Part shown: piece by piece, positions 1 through 6,366 of the stretch
Position numbering within the stretch: the first letter of the stretch is position 1
How the letters are laid out: every line of letters starts with the position of its first letter
Source of the DNA: Gemmataceae bacterium
GTDB taxonomy: Bacteria > Planctomycetota > Planctomycetia > Gemmatales > Gemmataceae
DNA: 6,385 nt
Reading direction: 5' to 3'
Assembly (NCBI GenBank): GCA_026418875.1
Contig: JAOAAM010000694.1
Coordinates: 1 to 6,385, forward strand
Position numbers and translations under genes: made by a program
The notes under the pieces: generated by a model
Seen by the model: only the letters and a program-made list of their open reading frames with translations
What the model was told of the DNA's origin: nothing
The model's database searches: none

Positions 1-336
1 GCGAACGGGAGAGTCGATCGACCTTGTAGACGACCACGCAGTCGTCAAAAACCGGGGGACTCACGTCCCCGGCTCGGCATGTCTGAAAGCAGTCGTCAAA
101 AACCGGGGACTCACGTCCCCGGCTCGGCATGTCTGAAAGCAGTCGTCGTAGTGGGCGGGCAACAGCGTCCAGCCTTCGTGGGCCTGGCTTTTGATGAAGG
201 CCTCAGCGGCCTCGCGTTGGGCGTCGAGAGAGTTGAACTCCTGCTCTAGCCCCTCCTCGGTCGACTTGCGAGTGTAAATGGCACAGCGGATGCTCGTTGG
301 TGCGGGTGGACTTTTGCGGTCCTTGTCTCTGGTCAT
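1..336 (-). pseudogene. Large serine recombinase, N-terminal part, disrupted by tandem repeats and cut by the contig edge
   Basis: The reading frame starts at ATG 336-334 and overlaps the stop of the DUF2924 gene as ATGA. A GGAGGG ribosome site lies at 343-348, six bases upstream. It encodes the resolvase-type N-terminus of a site-specific DNA recombinase: YTRKS at residues 21-25, with Ser25 the expected nucleophile, followed by [18 protein letters not shown] and [11 protein letters not shown]. Family members continue with a GG(F/Y)SGG...RPALQRLL-type stretch of about 25 residues, but here the sequence runs into the repeat array at 38-147. The frame shifts and a TGA at 63-61 ends the product at 91 residues. 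Beyond the array, bases 1-46 still encode DDCVVVYKVDRLSRS in another frame, including the conserved DRLSR motif, so the downstream half of the gene once followed. The zinc-ribbon and DNA-binding parts lie off the contig. As read, it should be inactive. An assembly error at the contig end is the main alternative. Confidence 0.85.
38..147. repeat. Two-copy 51/50-bp tandem repeat with internal palindrome, inside the recombinase gene
   Basis: Unit 1 spans 38-88 (51 bases) and unit 2 spans 89-138 (50 bases). A third copy of the 9-base start GCAGTCGTC follows at 139-147. The units are identical except that the G run is five long in unit 1 and four in unit 2. Each unit holds an inverted repeat. In unit 2 it is CCGGGGAC-TCAC-GTCCCCGG (103-122), an 8-bp stem with a 4-base loop. 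Unit 1 has the same hairpin with one bulged G (52-72). Seen directly: the repeats, the palindrome and the interruption of the recombinase frame. Inferred: this is a REP- or MITE-like palindromic element that inserted and duplicated, with GCAGTCGTC either a target duplication or part of the unit. Confidence 0.9.
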
Positions 337-827
337 CGGCGTCCCTCCGTTCCCAGGCGAAAGAAGTGGAAGCCGTTGCAGTGCTGGCCGGTGATCGCCT
401 TGGCCACGGCGCTGAGCGATTGGAAGACCTCGCCTTCGAACTCGAAGCCGTGCGGCAGGACCTTCACCAGTAAGGTTTCGCCCTTGTACTGGCGCGTGAT
501 GATCGTGCCCGGCGGCGGCAAGCGGTCGTCCAGCTTGAACCGCAGGCCGACGGTGGTCGTGCGTTCCGGGTCGGCTTTGGCGGGCCTGGGCTTGGGCGGC
601 GACAGCCGTAGGTCCGCGTCGTTGGCCAACTCCTCCGCGCGGCGTCGGGCCCGTTCGGACAGGTCGCCTTCGGCTAGGGCCTGGATGCGCCAGGCGATTC
701 GCTTGACCAGCCACGCCTTGTTGTGGGCGTTCGTCGGTTCGCCAAAGACCTCGGCGTACCTGGCCCGCAGTTCTTTAACGGTCAGCCGCTGGAGCGCGGC
801 GACCTCTCTGCCGACATTCAGATGCAT
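333..827 (-). CDS. DUF2924 domain-containing protein
   Basis: The product has 164 residues and is recognised as DUF2924, a family of unknown molecular function that commonly sits directly upstream of large serine recombinases. Visible family features are the N-terminal helical part ([22 protein letters not shown], about 9-30), the [15 protein letters not shown] segment (38-52), and the C-terminal half with [21 protein letters not shown] (105-124), [21 protein letters not shown] (127-147) and NGFHFFRLG (151-159). A charged, proline-rich linker at about residues 57-90 joins the halves. ATG 827-825 is supported by an AGGAG ribosome site at 834-838 with a six-base spacer. The stop overlaps the recombinase ATG, so the two are probably translationally coupled. 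Context suggests an accessory or regulator of the recombinase, which is inference. Because the recombinase is broken, this gene may be a surviving remnant of the cassette. Confidence 0.9.
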   Translation of the reverse strand: MHLNVGREVAALQRLTVKELRARYAEVFGEPTNAHNKAWLVKRIAWRIQALAEGDLSERARRRAEELANDADLRLSPPKPRPAKADPERTTTVGLRFKLDDRLPPPGTIITRQYKGETLLVKVLPHGFEFEGEVFQSLSAVAKAITGQHCNGFHFFRLGTEGRR

Positions 828-860
828 GCTGTGCTCCTTTCTCGCTCTCCTCGGAAACCG

Positions 861-1073
861 TTAACCCGTGTGGACACTGAGCACGGTCTGCGGCGGAACC
901 TCAAGGCAATTTGGACCGGTTTCCGGTAAGTTTTCCGGGGCGCGAACCTGGTCCGCATCGGTCGGGAGCGCGGCACGAGAGCGGAGACGCAGAACCCCGG
1001 CAGCGAGGATGGCGGCAACCGCGCGGAGCCGTTCGTCGGGAGTCAGGGCAGCGGGATCGTCGTGTGGTCGCAT
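861..1073 (-). CDS. Conserved small protein (70 aa) at the head of the recombinase cassette
   Basis: This 70-residue product has a helical N-terminal half (LTPDERLRAVAAILAAGVLRLRSRAAL, residues 10-36) and a distinctive C-terminal tail (NCLEVPPQTVLSVHTG, 55-70). I recognise this pattern from small hypothetical proteins upstream of DUF2924-recombinase pairs, but no function is known to me. The frame stays open upstream to about 1523. I chose ATG 1073-1071 because a strong GAGGAGG site sits four bases before it and because family-like sequence begins here. The upstream extension is low-complexity and non-conserved in appearance. The stop is TAA at 863-861, and the DUF2924 start follows after 33 bases, consistent with one transcript. 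The helical part could be a small DNA-binding or adaptor segment, but nothing in the sequence proves it. Confidence 0.75.
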   Translation of the reverse strand: MRPHDDPAALTPDERLRAVAAILAAGVLRLRSRAALPTDADQVRAPENLPETGPNCLEVPPQTVLSVHTG

Positions 1074-1077
1074 GGGA

Positions 1078-1084
1078 CCTCCTC
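1078..1084 (-). promoter_or_regulatory. Ribosome binding site that fixes the small-protein start
   Basis: On the minus strand this reads GAGGAGG, a near-perfect Shine-Dalgarno sequence, four bases before ATG 1073. It is the main reason for starting the 70-residue gene here rather than at an upstream ATG in the same open frame. Confidence 0.75.
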
Positions 1085-1170
1085 GGGGAAGCGCCCACAA
1101 CGACCTTCGCCTGGCGACCGGCCGCTTGTCTGGCGGGAAGCGTTCGTCTACCTCATGATCTTTGCAATTC

Positions 1171-1285
1171 GAGTTCGAAATGACGCATCGGGGTCCGAGA
1201 GGAAACGGGTTGGTAACTCCGAGAGGGGTGGTAACCAGAGATTTGGAGAGTTCGAAACGCAAAATCTCGGGGTTCGAGAGGAACC
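1171..1285. repeat. Degenerate direct repeat pair (TTCGAAA ... TCGGGGTYCGAGAGGAAC)
   Basis: Copy 1 is at 1171-1206 and copy 2 at 1248-1285. Both begin GAGTTCGAAA, pass through CGCA, then run TCGGGGT(C/T)CGAGAGGAA(A)C. They differ by short insertions and deletions, and their starts are 77 bases apart. A further TCCGAGAGG lies between them at 1218-1226, preceded by GGTAAC and followed by GGTGGTAAC. The similarity was found by eye. It indicates an old duplicated non-coding unit rather than a fresh tandem array. Confidence 0.6.
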
Positions 1286-1339
1286 TTGAAGGTTCCTTTC
1301 GGACCCCAAGTGATCTCACTCGAAACAGAGATTTTGGGT
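1257..1339 (+). repeat. Nested inverted repeat, possible structured RNA or palindromic element
   Basis: The inner element at 1269-1307 is a near-perfect palindrome centred on base 1288: a perfect 9-bp arm around the centre (AGGAACCTT and AAGGTTCCT), extended outward to GGGG/CCCC. That is 19 pairs, of which two are G-T. Immediately outside it, CAAAATCTC (1260-1268) pairs with GAGATTTTG (1328-1336), nine perfect pairs enclosing the hairpin and about 20 more bases. On the plus strand the two imperfect positions (1278/1298 and 1274/1302) are G-U wobbles. On the minus strand they would be A-C mismatches. A folded RNA would therefore be better supported on the plus strand. No promoter or known RNA family is recognised, and no U tract follows, so it does not look like a standard terminator. 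Confidence 0.55.
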
Positions 1340-1675
1340 CTGCGTCGCCGCTTGTCGGAAACTCTTGCGGGACAAGTAGAAAAAGCGAAACGCCGGGAGG
1401 GGCAACTCTCGGTGTTCGGTGTTCACCAGTGTGGACGATTGATTCGTAGAAGTGACCGTCAGCTCCCCGAGAGGAACACTCTTCGTAATAAATCTCAGAA
1501 TATCTTGGTGAATCATTCCCCAAGTCTACGGCAACACGATCGCTCCTGTCATACCGTAATGTTGTCCTGTGACTTCTAACAAGGCACTTTGCGATGTCAA
1601 AAGGTCACGAAACGCCATTGCCACGGCGAAAACATCTGCAACATATCCAATGGCGGAAAAATGAATCGATGCTTT

Positions 1676-4600
1676 TCATGCCGCGTTGTCGTCTCGGATT
1701 TGCGTATAAACCTGCTTGAGCAGATATTCAGACACGATCTTGCGGAACTCCCCGTCGTTCATGTACTTAGCGAAGATCTCCTCGTTCTGCTCCATGCGGT
1801 CGATGAACAAGCCCTCAAGGGCCTTGAGGAAGACGAATCGGAAGTTGTCCAGCGTGTTGGCCGCGGCAGCCTGGCGCAGCTCTTCGTCGGCGACGGCCTC
1901 TTCCCGAAGCTGGTGGAAAAAGAGTTCGTCAGCTTGAGTGAAGTCGGTGCCGAACCGCTCATTGATCACGTCAATCAGCCGCGACAACTCAATGCGGGTA
2001 TCCTTGGCTTTGCCGGTGCCCACGGCTGTGGGACCTTCGACCGGCACATTGTCTCCCTGGTCGAGCCGAATGGAGCCCTCACTAATTTTCTGAAGGCGGT
2101 AATACTTGAGCGAGACTTCGTCATCGAATGCGTATTTTTCTCCGCTGGACCGGTGCGGCAACTTCGAGGCCAGGAAGCGGGCATAGGTATACAGCTTTTC
2201 TAAGTCGCTGTCCTGAAACGGGATGACCTGCGACATAAACCCGTATAAATTTCGGAACGTATTGAGCAAGCTCCGAAACTCGTCCTGCGATTCTTCATCG
2301 AGCTGTCGAAAGCGGCCGACCGCCGGATCGAGGAACGAATTCATCAGCGCGTGATCCGATGGCGATTGAGCTGCCTTTGGTTTGAAAAAGATCTTGCAAA
2401 GACCCTCCACGTCGTCGCGGTAGAAAACCTGCATGGCCTCCAGTTTGCCTTGCAGCTCGTAAAGCTGCCGGGGATCGGCGCGCTCGCCTAGGATGGTCTG
2501 TTCGTAATAGGGCTTGAACGCATTCTGGATGTCTTCGGCATCGTTGACGAAATCGAGAACAAACGTGTCTTCCTTGCCCGGACAGGTGCGGTTCAGGCGT
2601 GAAAGGGTCTGCACAGCCTGGATGCCGTCGAGCCGCTTATCCACATACATCGTGTGCAACAGCGGCTGATCGAAGCCGGTCTGAAACTTCTCCGCCACAA
2701 TCAGCAGATGGTATTCCTCCGTGGCAAATTTATCGGGAAGCTCCTTTTCGCGGATCGGTCGGCCGGCGGTATCGCGATTCATCTCCGGCTCAGTGTAAGT
2801 CACGCCTGGTGCGTCTGGGTCTTCAACGGTGCCAGAGAATGCGACCAGCGCCTTGATGCCGGTGTACCCCTTTTCCTGAATCTGCCGATCGAATTCCTGC
2901 TTGTAGCGAACGGCATGCAAGCGGGAACTGGTGACGACCATCGCCTTGGCCCGCCCGCCGATCTTATGCCGAGTGAATGTCCGGAAGTGCTCCAGCATCA
3001 CTTCCGTCTTCTGAGCGATGTTGTGCGGGTGCAAACTCATGAACCGGGCCAGCGCCTTGGCCGCCTTGTTCCGGCTGACCTGCGGATCATCGGCAATCGC
3101 TTTGACGAGCCGATAATACGTCTTGTAGGTCGTGTAGTTTCTCAGCACGTCGAGGATGAAGCCTTCCTCGATAGCCTGCCTCATGCTGTAGAGGTGAAAC
3201 GGCCTTGGCGTGCCGTCCAGCCCCGGCGTGCCAAACACCTCCAACGTCTTGTATTTCGGGGTCGCGGTAAAGGCGAAAAAGCTGATATTCGGCTGTCTGC
3301 CTCGCTTCGCCATCGTCCGCAGGATTTCCTCTTCGTAATCCATCAAACCTTGCGCCTGGGCTTCTTCCCGGGCCTTTTTCTTGATGGCCTGGGCTGCGAG
3401 AACGCCCTTGAGTTCCGTCGCCGTCTCACCCGACTGCGAGCTATGCGCCTCATCGACGATCACCGCATACCGCCGATCTGGCATATCGCCCACCTTGTCG
3501 GTCACGAATGGGAACTTTTGCAGCGTCGTAATAATGATCGGCGTGCCGCTCCTCAGCGCTTTGGCAAGTTGCTCCGAATCCTCATCGATCTTCTGAACGA
3601 CCCCTTGCTTGTGCTCAAATTGATAAATCGTATCCTGCAACTGTCGGTCGAGTACCAGCCGATCCGTAATGACGATGACCGAATCAAATACCTTTTCATC
3701 CCGGTCGTTGTGCAGGCTGGCTAATCGATGCGCCAGCCAGGCGATGGAGTTGCTCTTGCCGCTGCCGGCCGAATGCTGGATCAGGTAGTTATGACCAACC
3801 CCGTTGGCCTTCGCGTCCGCTTCGAGAGCAAGGACGGCGGCCAGTTGATGATAGCGGGGGAAAATCATCGTCTCTTTGCGAATCCGCCGCTCGCCAACGA
3901 GTTTCTCATCGGTTTGCAGATGCAGGAACCGGCCGACAATATCGAGCCAGGAATCCCGTTGCCACACCTCCTCCCACAAATAGGCCGTCTTGTACCCGTT
4001 CGGGTTGTCCGGGTTGCCGGACCCCGTGCCGTTGCCTTTGTTGAACGGCAAAAACGTGGTCTTGTTGCCCTCCAGCCGCGTTGTCATCCACACCACATCG
4101 GGGTCAACCGCAAAGTGCACCAGCGTCCGTCGTTTGAACTCGAACAGGCGCTCGCGCGGATCGCGGTCGGACTTGTACTGGTGCTTGGCGTGCTCGGCGT
4201 TCTGGCCGGACAGCGGGTTCTTGAGTTCCGCCGTTGCCACCGGAATGCCGTTGAGGCTTAGCAGCAGGTCAACCGATTTTTCATGTCTGGTGCTGTAGTG
4301 GACTTGCCGGGTGACGGTCAGCCGGTTGGCGTCGTACAACCGCCGCGCTTCCGGGTTCATGCCGTGTGCCGGGGCGAAATAGGCCGCGCGGATGAGCTTG
4401 CCGAAGCACTTGAAGCCGTGGCGAATGACCGCCAGTGCCCCGGCCTGGCCGTCGAGGGCCTTGGTCAGATCCTCTAGCACGACGCTTTCCGTGCTCGACC
4501 CGTGGAGCTTTTCGAGGGCCTGCCACACTTCAGGCTGCGTGGCTTGGACGAAGGCGATGAACTCAGCCGGGAAGATGGCCCGTTCGCGGTCGAACGCCGC

Positions 4601-4687
4601 CGGGTCGCCTTTGGCATAGCCACCGACGGTGATCAGATGGTGTTCTATCGCGGCCTCAAAGGCCCGCTCACGATGATCGACGGGCAT
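1676..4687 (-). CDS. hsdR: Type I restriction endonuclease subunit R (HsdR)
   Basis: This 1003-residue protein is the motor and nuclease subunit of a type I restriction-modification complex. It translocates DNA using ATP and cuts unmethylated DNA at a distance from the recognition site. The N-terminal nuclease domain shows the PD-(D/E)xK core: Asp140 in KSVDLLL, then Glu154-x-Lys156 in ATAELKNP. The helicase region follows, with Walker A HSAGSGKS (305-312), VITDRL (339-344), Walker B/DEAH VDEAHSSQSG (411-420), motif III FTATP (473-477), VAEKFQTGFDQP (664-675) and motif VI QTLSRLNR (693-700). A helical C-terminal part of about 300 residues presumably contacts the methylase core. Length is normal for the family and no frameshift is seen. 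ATG 4687 is chosen for its strong ribosome site. The gene overlaps the DUF4411 stop by 20 bases. HsdM and HsdS are not in the window, so function depends on genes outside it. Confidence 0.97.
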   Translation of the reverse strand: MPVDHRERAFEAAIEHHLITVGGYAKGDPAAFDRERAIFPAEFIAFVQATQPEVWQALEKLHGSSTESVVLEDLTKALDGQAGALAVIRHGFKCFGKLIRAAYFAPAHGMNPEARRLYDANRLTVTRQVHYSTRHEKSVDLLLSLNGIPVATAELKNPLSGQNAEHAKHQYKSDRDPRERLFEFKRRTLVHFAVDPDVVWMTTRLEGNKTTFLPFNKGNGTGSGNPDNPNGYKTAYLWEEVWQRDSWLDIVGRFLHLQTDEKLVGERRIRKETMIFPRYHQLAAVLALEADAKANGVGHNYLIQHSAGSGKSNSIAWLAHRLASLHNDRDEKVFDSVIVITDRLVLDRQLQDTIYQFEHKQGVVQKIDEDSEQLAKALRSGTPIIITTLQKFPFVTDKVGDMPDRRYAVIVDEAHSSQSGETATELKGVLAAQAIKKKAREEAQAQGLMDYEEEILRTMAKRGRQPNISFFAFTATPKYKTLEVFGTPGLDGTPRPFHLYSMRQAIEEGFILDVLRNYTTYKTYYRLVKAIADDPQVSRNKAAKALARFMSLHPHNIAQKTEVMLEHFRTFTRHKIGGRAKAMVVTSSRLHAVRYKQEFDRQIQEKGYTGIKALVAFSGTVEDPDAPGVTYTEPEMNRDTAGRPIREKELPDKFATEEYHLLIVAEKFQTGFDQPLLHTMYVDKRLDGIQAVQTLSRLNRTCPGKEDTFVLDFVNDAEDIQNAFKPYYEQTILGERADPRQLYELQGKLEAMQVFYRDDVEGLCKIFFKPKAAQSPSDHALMNSFLDPAVGRFRQLDEESQDEFRSLLNTFRNLYGFMSQVIPFQDSDLEKLYTYARFLASKLPHRSSGEKYAFDDEVSLKYYRLQKISEGSIRLDQGDNVPVEGPTAVGTGKAKDTRIELSRLIDVINERFGTDFTQADELFFHQLREEAVADEELRQAAAANTLDNFRFVFLKALEGLFIDRMEQNEEIFAKYMNDGEFRKIVSEYLLKQVYTQIRDDNAA

Positions 4688-5210
4688 GGGCCTCCTCCTT
4701 CCAATCGAATCGGGCTTTGAGTTCCTTTAACATCACAAATGTGTTGTGATATTTCACTCCGAATTGAGCGCACACATCGGGCAACAGGATGCGACTTTTC
4801 GAGTTCGGCCGGGGCTGTTCGTTGGTTACGACGATCCCTAGATGAACTCGCGCATACGCCACGAGCCAGCCGTCGGCTTCCGTGGCAAATTTTGCCTTGG
4901 CTGCATCTTCGTATTGTGGGTTTCTCTGGACCCACAGCATGATCTCCTCATAAGCGTCCTTAACTTCCTTATCGTTCGTTTGCAGAAAGAATCCGGCCGG
5001 CAGATCATTTTTCACCCACTGCACCAAGTCCTCGGTCTCGCGCCCGAGGAGCAATTCACGCTGGACTTGATCGATGCTGAACACGCGGCCCGCCCGGTGA
5101 TGATGAATCAGGCACTCCCAGAACCCCGGACAAATCGAGAACGCATAGTAGGTGTTCTTCGCGGCTATGAACACGTCCGAATCCAGATAGAAGGGCAGCT
5201 TGCGGCTCAT
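4668..5210 (-). CDS. DUF4411 family protein, PIN-like nuclease
   Basis: The product has 180 residues and is recognised as DUF4411, a PIN-like family predicted to be a metal-dependent ribonuclease. The N-terminus FYLDSDVFIAAKNTYYAFSICPGFWECL (7-34) matches the family's first strand with acidic Asp10 and Asp12. SIDQVQREL (45-53) supplies Glu52. The region around EADGWLVAYARVHLGIVVTNEQ (111-132) gives Asp113 and a TNE motif, and LLPDVCAQFGVKYHNTF (142-158) is the family's typical C-terminal block. The predicted acidic active-site residues look intact. The start overlaps the stop of the ImmA-like gene as ATGA and has only a weak ribosome site (GGGGTG), so translation is probably coupled. Its end overlaps hsdR by 20 bases. 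With the upstream HTH/ImmA protein it resembles a toxin-antitoxin pair, the PIN protein being the likely toxin. That role is inferred. Confidence 0.88.
   Translation of the reverse strand: MSRKLPFYLDSDVFIAAKNTYYAFSICPGFWECLIHHHRAGRVFSIDQVQRELLLGRETEDLVQWVKNDLPAGFFLQTNDKEVKDAYEEIMLWVQRNPQYEDAAKAKFATEADGWLVAYARVHLGIVVTNEQPRPNSKSRILLPDVCAQFGVKYHNTFVMLKELKARFDWKEEAHARRSS
4691..4698 (-). promoter_or_regulatory. Strong ribosome binding site of hsdR inside the DUF4411 gene
   Basis: On the minus strand this reads GGAGGAGG, three bases before ATG 4687, and it lies within the last codons of the upstream gene. It supports the hsdR start and means hsdR can recruit ribosomes itself despite the overlap. 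Confidence 0.75.
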
Positions 5211-6358
5211 GGCAGTTGCACCCCGAGCCGCGCGGCATACTCCTGGAACGCTCCGCCATTCAGGCCAATCAAGGAATAGGCTTCTTTGAAACTCAACCGG
5301 CCCTCCAAGGCCGCGTAAATCACCTGCCGGGCGAACAACTCACCCACACGATTCGCCTGATTTCGGTAGAAATCGCCCCCGCCGGCAGCCGCCTTCTTCC
5401 GCAACTCACGCCGAGAGTGCGACTCATAAAACGCCAGGAATTCGTGAGTGTCGATCAGGTGCAGATCTTTCGCCCGCCGTGCGGCCACGATCGGGCTGAC
5501 TTTGAATTGCCGGGCCACGGCGTAAAATCGGTCCGAGCCAGACCCCGTATGACGCCACGAGGCCCGCAACTCCTGTTCCGGCACCAGGAATTCGGCCGCC
5601 GCCCGATCGCACCAAGTCTCAACATTGTGCGATGGGCGTTCGTTCAGTGGCAGGTTGGTCAATGCACTTTCGCCGAGCCACAAATGCGCCAACTCATGAG
5701 CCAAGGTGAACATTTGGGCCGACTTGGCATCTGCGCCATTGACGAAGATCACCGGAGCATATTGATCGCAGATGGCGAAGCCGCGGAACTCCTCCACGTC
5801 GAGCACCCGGCGCGTGTTGTTGCCCACGATGCCGTTGATGACAGCGATAATGCCGATTTCCTCGAGCATCCGCCGCAACTCGCTGACGGCCTGTTCCCAA
5901 GTGCGAATCTGCGCCGCCCACCCGTCTGCCAAGCCCACAACGCGCCGCATGTCCCGGCCGATGGCCCTCGGATCGTCGCTGACCTTAGCGCTGCCGATGA
6001 ATTTGAGCGGCTCCATTTCGGCCTCGATCCGCTCTTCGCGCAGCCAGGCCTGCCGACGCTGCATCAGGTAGATCGTGTCCAGCAGATTGGGGCTGGGTCG
6101 CGTCAGTCTGCGGTTCCGCACGGTTCGCAGGTCGGGGATCGGCAGTTTCTCCTCCGGGGGTTCGGGCAGAAAGAGATAACCAAACGGCACACACGCGGCC
6201 TGGGCGAAGGCTTCGAGTTGTTTGAACGTCGGTTGGCTGGTGCCGGCCAGCCAATCGCCCAGCTTAGGGAACCTGCGCTCCAAGGCCTCGCGGTCGCCGG
6301 AGCGTTCGACGGCCCAGGCCAGCACCGACCTCGCCACCTCGACACGCAGCCGGCTCAT
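5207..6358 (-). CDS. XRE/ImmA-IrrE family protein: HTH-like N-terminus plus zinc metallopeptidase
   Basis: The product has 383 residues. Residues 24-81 (EALERRFPKLGDWLAGTSQPTFKQLEAFAQAACVPFGYLFLPEPP...IPDLRTV) match the helix-turn-helix-like segment and PEPP/PDLRT linker of XRE-ImmA (COG2856-type) proteins. The peptidase domain has HELAH at 221-225, the HExxH zinc motif, followed by VETWCDRAAAEFLVP (246-260), where Glu247 is the likely third zinc ligand. Relatives such as ImmA and IrrE cleave repressors, and fused XRE-ImmA proteins are often next to toxins or nucleases. Here the gene heads the operon and runs into the DUF4411 gene by an ATGA overlap. A regulator or antitoxin role is therefore plausible but inferred. 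ATG 6358 has a GGAGG site at 6363-6367, four bases upstream. The last base of that site falls in the adapter, so it may not be genomic. A longer native N-terminus cannot be excluded. Confidence 0.92.
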   Translation of the reverse strand: MSRLRVEVARSVLAWAVERSGDREALERRFPKLGDWLAGTSQPTFKQLEAFAQAACVPFGYLFLPEPPEEKLPIPDLRTVRNRRLTRPSPNLLDTIYLMQRRQAWLREERIEAEMEPLKFIGSAKVSDDPRAIGRDMRRVVGLADGWAAQIRTWEQAVSELRRMLEEIGIIAVINGIVGNNTRRVLDVEEFRGFAICDQYAPVIFVNGADAKSAQMFTLAHELAHLWLGESALTNLPLNERPSHNVETWCDRAAAEFLVPEQELRASWRHTGSGSDRFYAVARQFKVSPIVAARRAKDLHLIDTHEFLAFYESHSRRELRKKAAAGGGDFYRNQANRVGELFARQVIYAALEGRLSFKEAYSLIGLNGGAFQEYAARLGVQLP

Positions 6359-6366
6359 GGAGCCTC

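Larger units (their letters stand above)
1074..1675. other. Gene-free spacer between hsdR and the recombinase cassette
   Basis: About 600 bases lie between the hsdR stop and the start of the small-protein gene. The composition is noticeably more AT-rich than the genes on either side. No frame here gives a protein I recognise. Open frames on both strands lack a good ribosome site plus family-like sequence. It should hold the end of the hsdR transcript and the promoter of the recombinase cassette, but I found no convincing -35/-10 pair and no GC-rich stem followed by a T tract. What can be seen is a set of degenerate direct repeats (1171-1285), a nested inverted repeat (1257-1339) and four copies of CGAGAGG (1196, 1220, 1275 and 1468). 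Confidence 0.7.

Noticed and set aside
38..147. CRISPR array
   Set aside because: There are only two direct tandem units with no variable spacers between them, inside a recombinase gene and with no cas genes nearby.
337..714. Upstream extension of the recombinase frame through the DUF2924 gene
   Set aside because: It overlaps the clear DUF2924 gene in another frame. The recombinase proper starts at ATG 336 with a GGAGGG site and an ATGA overlap.
1090..1180. Promoter of the recombinase cassette with a TTGCAA-like -35 on the minus strand
   Set aside because: No acceptable -10 element is found at the right spacing, and planctomycete promoter rules are not well enough defined to call it by eye.
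1074..1523. Upstream extension of the small-protein frame (would make about 220 residues)
   Set aside because: The extension runs through the repeat-rich spacer, has no family-like sequence, and the strong ribosome site is at the internal ATG 1073.
1613..1655. Terminator after hsdR from the inverted repeat CGCCATTG/CAATGGCG
   Set aside because: The arms are only 8 bp with a 27-base loop, and only a short interrupted T run follows on the minus strand. Too weak to call.
2654..3724. 356-residue plus-strand open frame opposite hsdR, with other long plus-strand frames at 1589-2203 and 3728-4261
   Set aside because: They lie antisense to hsdR, whose motifs are unambiguous. Their translations show no recognisable domains, and long shadow frames are expected in GC-rich coding DNA.
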